Shown here in pieces: positions 25,913-34,332 of a stretch of DNA of 64,000 bases. Origin of the DNA: Streptomyces sp. H39-S7 (GTDB lineage: Bacteria > Actinomycetota > Actinomycetes > Streptomycetales > Streptomycetaceae); assembly GCF_027158205.1 (NCBI RefSeq), contig NZ_JAPVLU010000028.1, positions 37,123 to 101,122 of the forward strand, read 5' to 3'. The notes below the pieces were generated by a model. It was not told the DNA's origin. It worked only from the letters and a program-made list of their open reading frames with translations, and did no database searches. Position 1 is the stretch's first letter, and the number at the start of each line of letters is the position of its first letter. The translations under genes were made by a program, and so were the position numbers.

Positions 25913-28609
25913 ATGACGCACACCGCGCACCGCACCGAGAAGATCCATGCTCTGCTCACCGACGGCAGGACGGTCGAGATCCGTCCCGCAGGTCCCGAGG
26001 ACCGTGACCAGGTTCTGCGGCTGTACGAGGGGATGTCGGCGCAGAACATGCGGCTGCGGTTCTTCGGCATGAGCCGGCTGTCGGGGCCGCAGGCCACCGA
26101 CCGGGCCTGCTCCGGCCCCCGGCCCGGTCACTGCGCGCTGATCGCCACCTGCGACGACCGGATCGTGGGGATCGCCGAGTACGAGACCGGTCCCGACCCT
26201 GGCTCCGCCGAGATCGCCCTTTCGGTCGCCGACGCCTTCCATCATTGCGGGGCAGGGACGCTGCTCCTGGAGCATCTCGTGCATGCTGCCCGCAAGGACG
26301 GCATCACCTCCTTCACCGCAGACGCCCTGTCGGAAAATCACCTGGTCCTGAAGGTCTTCGCCGACCTGGGCCTGAACACCGCCCGCCGCTTCGCCGGTAC
26401 CGAGGTGCACTGCACGATCCAACTCGACCCGGACGAGCACTATCTCGCGGCGGTCGACGAGCGTGGCCGGACCGCGGACACCGCGAGCCTGCAACCGCTG
26501 CTGCGACCGCGCTCCATCGCCGTGGTCGGTGCCGGAACCAGGGCCGGATCGGTCGGACGGGCCGTCCTCAAGAACATTCGTGACGCCGGATATCCCGGAC
26601 GGCTCTTCGCGGTCAACCCCCACGCCCATGCCGTCCTGCGTATTCCCTGCTATCCGACGGTGACCGCTCTCCCCCACCCCCCGGACCTCGCGGTGCTCGC
26701 CGTACCCGCGCCCGTCGTACCGGAGATCGCCGAGCAGTGCGGAAAGCTCGGTGTGCGCGCGCTGGTCGTGCTCACCTCCAACCTGGACGGCCACCAGTCG
26801 GCCGGTCTGCTCAGCGCCTGCCGCCGCTACGGCATGCGGTTGGTCGGCCCGAACTGCCTGGGCATCGCCAACACCGAGGACGACGTCCGGCTCGACGCCA
26901 CCTTCGCCGCCGACCGGCCCCGGCCCGGATGCGCCGGAGTGGCCGTACAGTCCGGCGGTGTCGGAATCGCCCTGCTCAGCGGATTGGCCCGGCTCGGGAT
27001 CGGGGTCTCCAGCTTCGTCTCGCTCGGCGACAAGTACGACGTCAGCGCCAACGACTTGTTGCAGTGGTGGGAAGGGGACGATCGCACCGACCTGGCCCTG
27101 CTGCACGTGGAATCGTTCGGAAACCCCCGCGCCTTCTCACGAACCGCCCGCAGGGTCGCCCGCACCATGCCGGTCCTGACCGTGGACGCGGGCCGGTCCG
27201 CGGCGGGCCGGCGCGCCGCCGCCTCGCACACCGCGGCGGCCGCGACCCCCACGATGACGCGGCAGGCCCTGTTCCGGCAGGCCGGGATCACCGCCACCCG
27301 CACCATCGGTGAACTCCTCGACACCGGGGCCCTCCTGAACAGCCAGCCCCTTCCCGCCGGCGGCCGGGTGGCCATCGTGTCCAACGCGGGCGGCGCGGCC
27401 GTGCTCGCCGCCGACGCCTGCGCGGAAGCGGGACTGACCGTCCCCGAACTGCCCGCAGATCTGATCGCCGAACTGCTCCGGCTGCTTCCCGAAGGAGCAT
27501 CCGCCACCAATCCCGTGGATGCCACCGCTGCCGTGGGGGAACAGCAACTGGGCGCCTGCATCGACCGGATCGCCGCGCACGGCGCGGTCGACGCGGTCCT
27601 CGTCGCCCTGGTGCCCACCGCGCCGGCCGCGGCGACCGGCGACGATCCGACCCGGGCACTGACCCACGCCGTCCCGGGTCGTCGCTCCCGAACCGTCGCC
27701 GCGGTCCTCCTCGACCAGGACGAACGAATCCGACTGCTGGAGACATCGGCCGGTGGCAGGATCCCCGCCTACGCCGACCCGCAGGCGGCCGCCGGAGCCC
27801 TGGCGTACGCGGCCGAACGCGCCCGGTGGCTGGCCCGGCCGGCAGGGTCCGTCCCTGAGCTTTCCGGAACCGACCCGGAAGCCGCCCGCGCGCTGGTCGG
27901 CGACTTCCTCACCGAGCACCCCGAAGGCGGCTGGCTCGACCCGCGCGGCTGCGCGGAACTGCTCGACTGCTACGGCATACCGCACCTGCCGAATGCCTGG
28001 GCCCGGAACGAACAGGAAGCGGTTGACGCGGCGGACCGCCTGAGCGGCCCCGGTCGACGCGTCGCCCTCAAGGCCTACTGGCCCGGCCAGGTCCACAAGA
28101 GCGACCAGGGCGCGGTCCTGCTGGATCTGGAGGGAGAGCCTGCGGTGCGGGCCGCCCACCGTGATTTCACCGCCCGCTTCGGCGACACCATGACCGGCGT
28201 CGTCGTCCAGCCCATGGCCGAACGCGGCATCGAACTGGTCACCGGAGTGGTGCAGGACGAGGTCTTCGGCCCGTTGGTGCTGTTCGGTCTCGGGGGTACC
28301 GCCACCGACCTGCTCGCCGACCACGCCGCGCGGCTCGCGCCGCTCACCGACCGCGATACACACGAACTGATCACCGCTCTGCGCTGCGCCCCACTGCTGT
28401 TCGGGTACCGCGGCGGCGGGCCGGTCGACCTGGAAGGGATCGAACAGCTGCTGCACCGGCTGTCGAAGATGGCAGGCGACCTGCCGCAACTCGCCGAGGC
28501 CGACCTCAACCCCGTCCTCGCCCGGCCGGACGCCGTCTCCGCGCTCGATGTCCGTATCCGTCTCCTCCCCCAGCAGACACACGACCCGTATCTGCGCCGG
28601 CTCCGCTGA
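25913..28609 (+). CDS. GNAT acetyltransferase fused to ADP-forming acetyl-CoA synthetase
   Basis: 898 residues from the ATG at 25913 (GGGGAGAG upstream). Residues about 15-180 form a GNAT domain (VEIRPAGPEDRDQVLRLYEG, then HHCGAGTLLLEHLVHAARKD). Residues about 195-650 are the CoA-binding and ligase alpha part (SIAVVGAGTRAGSVGRAVLK, VGPNCLGIANT, AASHTAAAA with the likely phosphohistidine). Residues about 660-898 are the ATP-grasp beta part (VALKAYWPGQVHKSDQGAVL). The synthetase half makes acetate and ATP from acetyl-CoA, ADP and Pi, or the reverse. The GNAT half in related actinobacterial proteins acetylates lysines of metabolic enzymes. Placed opposite pflB, it could turn PFL-derived acetyl-CoA into acetate plus ATP. 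Which half is active here is not readable from sequence. Confidence 0.93.
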   Translation: MTHTAHRTEKIHALLTDGRTVEIRPAGPEDRDQVLRLYEGMSAQNMRLRFFGMSRLSGPQATDRACSGPRPGHCALIATCDDRIVGIAEYETGPDPGSAEIALSVADAFHHCGAGTLLLEHLVHAARKDGITSFTADALSENHLVLKVFADLGLNTARRFAGTEVHCTIQLDPDEHYLAAVDERGRTADTASLQPLLRPRSIAVVGAGTRAGSVGRAVLKNIRDAGYPGRLFAVNPHAHAVLRIPCYPTVTALPHPPDLAVLAVPAPVVPEIAEQCGKLGVRALVVLTSNLDGHQSAGLLSACRRYGMRLVGPNCLGIANTEDDVRLDATFAADRPRPGCAGVAVQSGGVGIALLSGLARLGIGVSSFVSLGDKYDVSANDLLQWWEGDDRTDLALLHVESFGNPRAFSRTARRVARTMPVLTVDAGRSAAGRRAAASHTAAAATPTMTRQALFRQAGITATRTIGELLDTGALLNSQPLPAGGRVAIVSNAGGAAVLAADACAEAGLTVPELPADLIAELLRLLPEGASATNPVDATAAVGEQQLGACIDRIAAHGAVDAVLVALVPTAPAAATGDDPTRALTHAVPGRRSRTVAAVLLDQDERIRLLETSAGGRIPAYADPQAAAGALAYAAERARWLARPAGSVPELSGTDPEAARALVGDFLTEHPEGGWLDPRGCAELLDCYGIPHLPNAWARNEQEAVDAADRLSGPGRRVALKAYWPGQVHKSDQGAVLLDLEGEPAVRAAHRDFTARFGDTMTGVVVQPMAERGIELVTGVVQDEVFGPLVLFGLGGTATDLLADHAARLAPLTDRDTHELITALRCAPLLFGYRGGGPVDLEGIEQLLHRLSKMAGDLPQLAEADLNPVLARPDAVSALDVRIRLLPQQTHDPYLRRLR

Positions 28610-28679
28610 GGGAACAGCCGGCCCGCACCACCCGACAGCACCGCTCACCACACGGTGCACCACCCGAGGAGGAACCCCG

Positions 28680-29201
28680 ATGACCCCAACGAAGCCCCAG
28701 CGCACACTCGTCGCCTACAGCAGCAAGAACGGCTCCACCGCCGAGATCGCCCGGTGGATCGGCGAGGCGCTGCGCGAACAGCACATCGATGCCGAGGTCG
28801 CGCCCGTCTCCGATGTCCCCAGCGTCGCGGCGTACGATGCCGTGATCCTCGGAGCCGGCCTGTACGCGGGCCGCTGGCCGGGAGAAGCGGTCCGGTTCGT
28901 CCGCCGCCACCGCCAGGCGCTGATCGAGCAGGAGGTCTGGCTGTTCAGCAGCGGACCGCTCGACGGTTCTGCAACTGAGCGCGCCATCCCGGCTGTGCCT
29001 GCGGTCGCCCGCATCGCTGCCAAGCTGGGCGCCCGCGGGCACGTCACCATCGGTGGACAGCTCACCGACGGGGCCCGTGGATTCATCGCCCGCGGGCTCC
29101 GGAAGCAAGGCAAGGGCGGCGACTTCCGCGACCGCGAACAAATCCGGGCGTGGGCCCGGGACATCGCATCCGAATTGACCGCCGTCGGCAACCACCTCTG
29201 A
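28680..29201 (+). CDS. Flavodoxin-domain protein (HemG-like)
   Basis: 173 residues, GAGGAGG upstream of the ATG at 28680, 70 bp after the synthetase stop. The FMN phosphate loop is VAYSSKNGSTAEIARWIGEA; YDAVILGAGLYAGRW and WLFSSGPLDGS form the rest of the flavin site. The family includes menaquinone-dependent protoporphyrinogen dehydrogenase (HemG) and flavodoxins. It could be an electron carrier or an oxygen-independent haem enzyme; a flavodoxin role for activating PflA is an attractive guess because PflA needs a low-potential electron. The member type is unresolved. Confidence 0.85.
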   Translation: MTPTKPQRTLVAYSSKNGSTAEIARWIGEALREQHIDAEVAPVSDVPSVAAYDAVILGAGLYAGRWPGEAVRFVRRHRQALIEQEVWLFSSGPLDGSATERAIPAVPAVARIAAKLGARGHVTIGGQLTDGARGFIARGLRKQGKGGDFRDREQIRAWARDIASELTAVGNHL

Positions 29202-29368
29202 CCCGATCGGCGCACCGGTCCGACGACATATCTCGGCATAGGCCCCCGGCAAGTGAACAAATTCTGACTGCCAGAGACCAGATTCAGTCCCTGCCCATGA
29301 TTGCGGAGGAAGAGGGCTATCATCCGATAAATCCTGTCCTGCTCGGACGGGCAATAAAAGGGGCCGGA

Positions 29369-31273
29369 ATGCCGACGTCTGTCCATGGTGGGAGCCCGGC
29401 CGAGGTGATGTTCCGGGCCCTGCTGGAATCCGCACCCGACGCCATGGTCATCATCGATGACGCCGGAACCATCCGACTGGTCAATGCTCAGACCGAGTCG
29501 ATGTTCGGCTATTCCCGGCGGGAGCTCCTCGGACACCCGGTCGAGATCCTCGTGCCTGAAAGATTCCACGGCAATCACCCCAAGCACCGCCACGGATATG
29601 CCGCTAACCAACAAGTACGCCCCATGGGGGCCGGACTCGAGCTGTACGGCCGACGCAAGAACGGCCGCGAATTCCCCGTGGAGATCAGCCTCAGCCCGCT
29701 CCAGACGACCGACGGACTGCTCGTGTCGGCTGCCGTCCGGGATGTCAGCGAACGCAAGGCCGCCGAGGAGCGCATCAACGAACTCGCCGTGCTCGTCGAG
29801 TCCTCGCAGGACGCGATCCTCGCCAAGACCCTCGACGGCACGATCACCTATTGGAACGCCGCGGCCCATCGTCTCTACGGGTATGCGGCGGAGGACGCGA
29901 TCGGGCAGTCCATTGCGATGCTCGCTCCTGCCGAGAGCAAGGATGAGATCGCATGCCTTCTGGAACGGCTCAGCAGAGGCGAGCGCGTCGAGCACTTCGA
30001 GATGTTCCGGGTCACCCAGTCCGGGCGCCTGCTCGATGTCGACATCACCCTCTGGCCGATCAAGGGACGTGACGGCGCGACCGTCGGCTCCTGCTCGATC
30101 GTGCGGGATATCGCGGACCGTAAGCGGGCCGAGGAAGAACTCACCGAGCTCTACCGGCAGCAGCGTCATATCGCGTTGACGCTGCAGCACAGCCTGATGG
30201 GCTCTCCCCCGGAGCTCCCCGAAATGCAGGTGGCGAGCCGCTACTTCCCGGCAACACAAGGTGCGGGGGTCGGCGGTGACTGGTTCGACATCATTCCGCT
30301 CGGCGGCGGTCAGGTCGGTGTACTCATAGGTGATGTCATGGGACGCGGCCTGGAGGCCGCCGCCGTGATGGGACAACTGCGCTCGGCTGCACGTGCGTTG
30401 GCCAAAACCGGCATCACGCCGCGACAACTGATGAAAGCGCTGGACGCGTTCGTCGCCGACCTGCCCGACCAGCTGGTCACCTGCTGCTATCTGGCGGTGG
30501 ATCCGGACGCCGGCGAAGTGACGATCTGCTCAGCCGGGCATCTGCCCGTCCTGCTCGTGCATCCCGACACCTCCGTCGAGCACCTGCCGGCACCCGTCTG
30601 TGTCCCGCTCGGAGTCGGCGGCGTTCCCTACCAGCAGGCCTGCGTTCCTGTCGTGGCCGGGTCCACCCTGGTGCTCTACACCGACGGACTCGTGGAGACC
30701 CCTCGATCCGACATCGACGTCCAACTCAAACTCCTCGCAGTAGAGCTCCAGAGCGCGTTCCTGTCCGGGGTGTGCCTGGAAGAAGTTTCGGACAGGGTGC
30801 TGGCGGCGCTCAGGCCGGACGCGGACGGGCATGCGGACGATGTAACGCTGCTCCTGGCCCGAATCCCGGCGTCGCCGGTCGCCGCGGCCTCGATGAAGGT
30901 ACCCGCCGACCCTGCCTCCGTCTCCGCCGGCCGCCACTTCGTGATCACCACGCTGCGCAGCTGGGGTTGCGATGAAGTGACGGAATCAGCCTGCTTGCTG
31001 ACATCCGAGGTCCTCACCAATGCGATCAGCCACAGCCACGCCCGAGGAACGCTGGGCCTGCGACTGCACCGCACCGCGCGGGAGATGACCGTCGAAGTCA
31101 CCGACAGCAGCACCCATATCCCCCACCTCCGGCACGCCGAACCGGGCGACGAGTCGGGACGAGGACTTCTGCTCGTCGACGCCCTGGCCACCGACTGGGG
31201 CGCCCGCCCCATGGAGGACGGTAAGACCGTATGGTTCACGCTGCCCCTGAAGCAGCCCGAACCTCGGAGTTAA
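29369..31273 (+). CDS. PAS-PAS-SpoIIE phosphatase-HATPase regulator
   Basis: 634 residues from the ATG at 29369 (AAAAGGGG upstream; an ATG at 29297 has no ribosome site). PAS 1 at about 15-125 (LLESAPDAMVIIDDAGTIRL), PAS 2 at about 140-255 (AVLVESSQDAILAKTLDGTI). The PP2C-type SpoIIE phosphatase spans about 275-490 (GAGVGGDWFDIIPLGGGQVG, VLIGDVMGRGLEAA, LVLYTDGLVE). A GHKL anti-sigma-type kinase spans about 510-630 (ACLLTSEVLTNAISHSHARG, DESGRGLLLVDALA). Such proteins control anti-sigma-antagonists in partner-switching systems, with PAS domains sensing redox, oxygen or ligand. It is downstream of the synthetase and flavodoxin genes on the same strand and is the only signal-transducing enzyme inside the island. 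Confidence 0.93.
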   Translation: MPTSVHGGSPAEVMFRALLESAPDAMVIIDDAGTIRLVNAQTESMFGYSRRELLGHPVEILVPERFHGNHPKHRHGYAANQQVRPMGAGLELYGRRKNGREFPVEISLSPLQTTDGLLVSAAVRDVSERKAAEERINELAVLVESSQDAILAKTLDGTITYWNAAAHRLYGYAAEDAIGQSIAMLAPAESKDEIACLLERLSRGERVEHFEMFRVTQSGRLLDVDITLWPIKGRDGATVGSCSIVRDIADRKRAEEELTELYRQQRHIALTLQHSLMGSPPELPEMQVASRYFPATQGAGVGGDWFDIIPLGGGQVGVLIGDVMGRGLEAAAVMGQLRSAARALAKTGITPRQLMKALDAFVADLPDQLVTCCYLAVDPDAGEVTICSAGHLPVLLVHPDTSVEHLPAPVCVPLGVGGVPYQQACVPVVAGSTLVLYTDGLVETPRSDIDVQLKLLAVELQSAFLSGVCLEEVSDRVLAALRPDADGHADDVTLLLARIPASPVAAASMKVPADPASVSAGRHFVITTLRSWGCDEVTESACLLTSEVLTNAISHSHARGTLGLRLHRTAREMTVEVTDSSTHIPHLRHAEPGDESGRGLLLVDALATDWGARPMEDGKTVWFTLPLKQPEPRS

Positions 31274-31487
31274 TGGGCCCCACGCCACGCGACGACCTCC
31301 GCAACCTGGCCGGGGAACCGACGCGAACAGCGGCAGGGTGAGTCGAACGGGCACGGCCCGGCGCGCTTCGGAAGGCCGACAGCGCCGCGCCTGTTGCAGC
31401 GGATGAAACGGCGGATCGGCGGCGCCGGAGGAGACGATAGGAGGTTGCTCCATCGGCCCCAGATGGTGACCTTCAACCCTGTGGCGA

Positions 31488-31502
31488 GGGCCGAATGGCC
31501 AC
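31488..31502. promoter_or_regulatory. Palindromic box upstream of adhE
   Basis: GGGCCGAATGGCCAC, centred 108 nt before the adhE start. A possible weak partner is GGTGACCTTCAACCCT at 31465-31480, 22.5 bp away. The rest of the 31274-31602 gap shows no gene. Confidence 0.5.
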
Positions 31503-31602
31503 CTGTGCGGCGTGCCCCGTCGGCGCAAGCTGAGAGCACTACTGCAGCCCGGGATCGCGAACAGCGCGGTCCGTCGCCATCTCTGCTCCGAGGAGCGGTT
31601 CC

Positions 31603-34284
31603 ATGACCAGGTCGAAGCCGATCGCAGGCGCTCACCTTGCCGATGCCCCCCACGACGCGAAGGCGTCGACGACCGGACTCCCCGAGGCCGAGCCCGCTGT
31701 GAACAGGCTGGTTGACGCAGCACTCCGGGCGTTGGAGGAGTACGCGGACTTCACCCAGGAGCAGGTCGACCTCATCGTCAGGAAGGCGTCCCTGGCGGCC
31801 CTGGCGGAGCACACCGGTCTGGCCGCGCTGGCGGTTGAGGAGACGGGCCGGGGGGTCTTCGAGGACAAGGCCGTCAAGAACGTCTTCGCCTGTGAGAACG
31901 TCACCCACGCGATGGCGGGGATGAAGACTGTCGGGGTGGTGAGCCGCGACGAGATCACCGGCATTATCGAGATCGCCGAGCCCATCGGTGTCGTCGCCGG
32001 GATCACACCGGTGACCAATCCGACGTCGACGACCATCTTCAAGGCCCTGATGGCCCTCAAGACCCGCAACCCGATCGTGTTCGCCTTCCACCCCGCCGCG
32101 CAGCGCTGCTCCGCGGCGGCGGCCCGCATCGTGCGGGACGCTGCCGTCAGGGCCGGGGCGCCGGCGGATTGCGTGCAGTGGATCGAGGAGCCGTCGATGC
32201 GGGCGACGGCGGCGCTGATGCACCATCCCGGAGTGGCGACGATCCTGGCGACCGGCGGCAACGCGATGGTGAAGGCCGCCTATTCGTGCGGCAAGCCGGC
32301 ACTGGGCGTGGGGGCGGGCAACGTCCCCGCGTACATCGAGAGGAGCGCGGACCTCAAGCGCGCGGTGAACGACATCGTGCTGTCCAAATCCTTCGACAAC
32401 GGCATGATCTGCGCGTCCGAACAGGCCGTGATCCTCGACCACGAGGTGTATGAGGCGGCGCTGGAGGAATTCCGGACCCTGAAGGCCTACGTCGCGAGCC
32501 CGCAGGAGAAGGCGGCGCTGGAGCAGTACATCTTCGGAGTCGGTACGGCTCACGACCGCGACTGCGCGGGTGCGGCATTGAATGCCGACGTGGTCGGACG
32601 TTCCTCGCACGACATCGCGCGGGCGGCGGGTTTCAGCGTTCCGCCGGACACTTCGGTCATCCTGGTCCCGGTCGCCTCCGTCGGTGCGGACGAACCGCTC
32701 ACGCGTGAGAAGCTCTGCCCGGTACTGGCCGTGCTGCGTGCCGACAACCGTTCCGAAGGGATACGGCTTGCCGCGCGCATGGTGGAATTCCACGGACTCG
32801 GCCACAGTGCCGCCGTCCACACCGAGGACGCCGCGTTCGCGGAGGAGTTCGGGCGCGCGGTGAAAGCCTGCCGGGTGATCTGGAACGCCCCCAGCTCGCA
32901 GGGCGGCATCGGCGACGTCTACAACGCCTTCCTGCCCTCACTCACCCTGGGCTGCGGGAGCTACGGCCACAATTCCGTCTCCGGAAACGTCACAGCCTCC
33001 AACCTGCTGAACATCAAGCGGATCGGGCGGCGCAACACCAACCTGCAGTGGTTCAAGGTCCCCTCGAAGATATTCTTCGAGCGCAACTCCATCACGTATC
33101 TGGCTGACATGCGGGGCGCTCGCAAGGTCGTCATTGTCACCGATCGGACCATGGTGGACATCGGTCACCTCCAGCGTGTCCGCGGCATCCTCGACCGGCG
33201 CGCGACGCCCTGCGAGATCCGGGTCATCGACTACGTCGAGCCCAACCCCAGCATCGACACCGTCACCAAGGGGGCCGAGCTGATGCACGCCTTCCAGCCG
33301 GACACCATCATCGCGCTGGGCGGCGGATCACCGATGGACGCGGCCAAGGTCATGTGGCTGATGTACGAACACCCTGACATCGACTTCGCGGATCTGAAGG
33401 AGAAGTTCTTCGACATCCGCAAGCGCGCGTTCACCTTCCCCGACCTCGGCGAGAAGGCCCAGTTGGTGTGCATCCCGACGACGTCCGGGACCGGCAGCGA
33501 GGTGACCCCCTTCGCGGTGATCACCGACACCGCCACCGGCCAGAAGTACCCGCTGGCGGACTACGCCCTCACCCCCAGCATCGCCATCTGCGATCCGGCG
33601 CTCACCACCCACTTGCCGAAGGCAGTCACGGCCGACACCGGATTCGACGCCCTGACGCACTGCATCGAGGCCTACGTCTCGGTCTACGCCAACGACTTCA
33701 CCGACGGGCTCGCCCTGCAAGGAATCCGGCTGATCTTCGACCATCTGGAGCGGGCCGTCACCGATGGCCCGCACGACCTGGTCGCCCGGGAGAAGATGCA
33801 CAACGCCGGCACCATCGCCGGCATGGCCTTCGGTTCGGCCTTCCTCGGTGTCGTCCACGCGATGGCCCACACCCTGGGCGGGACCTTCGACGTCGCGCAC
33901 GGACGCACGAACGCCCTGCTGCTGCCGCACGCCATCCGCTACAACGGGAGCGCACCGGTGAAGGTCACCTCATGGCCCAAGTACCGGAACTACATTGCCC
34001 CCGAGCGCTACCAGGCCATCGCCCGAACCCTCGGCCTGCCTGCTTCCACGCCGGAACAGGGAGTGGAGTCGCTCGCCGCTGCCGTCGAGCAGCTGCGTGA
34101 CGCCGTCGGTATCCCGCCGTCCTTCAAGGCCGCGGGCGTGGACGAGAAAGCGTTCCTGGAAGCCCTGCCCAAGCAGGCGATGAATGCCTACGAGGACCAA
34201 TGCGCACCCGCCAACCCCCGCATGCCGATGCTCGCCGACATGCGGCAGCTCATGCGCCAGGCGTACTACGGCTCCCCCACCTGA
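31603..34284 (+). CDS. adhE: Bifunctional acetaldehyde-CoA/alcohol dehydrogenase
   Basis: 893 residues (E. coli AdhE 891). GAGGAG precedes the ATG at 31603. The N-terminal CoA-acylating aldehyde dehydrogenase (about 35-460) has GVVAGITPVTNPTSTTIFKA and catalytic Cys270 in NGMICASEQ. The linker contains NLQWFKVPSKIFFE. The C-terminal iron-dependent alcohol dehydrogenase (about 480-885) has ALGGGSPMDAAKVMW, IPTTSGTGSEVTPFAVITD and the metal-ligand stretch GVVHAMAHTLGGTFDVAHGR. It reduces acetyl-CoA to acetaldehyde and then ethanol with two NADH, the electron sink that normally accompanies PFL. AdhE forms filaments (spirosomes) in other bacteria. It has its own upstream box and is probably monocistronic. 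Confidence 0.97.
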   Translation: MTRSKPIAGAHLADAPHDAKASTTGLPEAEPAVNRLVDAALRALEEYADFTQEQVDLIVRKASLAALAEHTGLAALAVEETGRGVFEDKAVKNVFACENVTHAMAGMKTVGVVSRDEITGIIEIAEPIGVVAGITPVTNPTSTTIFKALMALKTRNPIVFAFHPAAQRCSAAAARIVRDAAVRAGAPADCVQWIEEPSMRATAALMHHPGVATILATGGNAMVKAAYSCGKPALGVGAGNVPAYIERSADLKRAVNDIVLSKSFDNGMICASEQAVILDHEVYEAALEEFRTLKAYVASPQEKAALEQYIFGVGTAHDRDCAGAALNADVVGRSSHDIARAAGFSVPPDTSVILVPVASVGADEPLTREKLCPVLAVLRADNRSEGIRLAARMVEFHGLGHSAAVHTEDAAFAEEFGRAVKACRVIWNAPSSQGGIGDVYNAFLPSLTLGCGSYGHNSVSGNVTASNLLNIKRIGRRNTNLQWFKVPSKIFFERNSITYLADMRGARKVVIVTDRTMVDIGHLQRVRGILDRRATPCEIRVIDYVEPNPSIDTVTKGAELMHAFQPDTIIALGGGSPMDAAKVMWLMYEHPDIDFADLKEKFFDIRKRAFTFPDLGEKAQLVCIPTTSGTGSEVTPFAVITDTATGQKYPLADYALTPSIAICDPALTTHLPKAVTADTGFDALTHCIEAYVSVYANDFTDGLALQGIRLIFDHLERAVTDGPHDLVAREKMHNAGTIAGMAFGSAFLGVVHAMAHTLGGTFDVAHGRTNALLLPHAIRYNGSAPVKVTSWPKYRNYIAPERYQAIARTLGLPASTPEQGVESLAAAVEQLRDAVGIPPSFKAAGVDEKAFLEALPKQAMNAYEDQCAPANPRMPMLADMRQLMRQAYYGSPT

Positions 34285-34332
34285 CGCGGTCACAGGGACA
34301 GGCGAGACGGCTGCCCCACGGGGAGGACCCGC

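Noticed and set aside
25718..27106. Long minus-strand frame across the acetyl-CoA synthetase, and similar ones at 31270-32820 and 40695-42728
   Set aside because: Antisense shadows of well-supported genes, a common effect of high GC with third-position bias.
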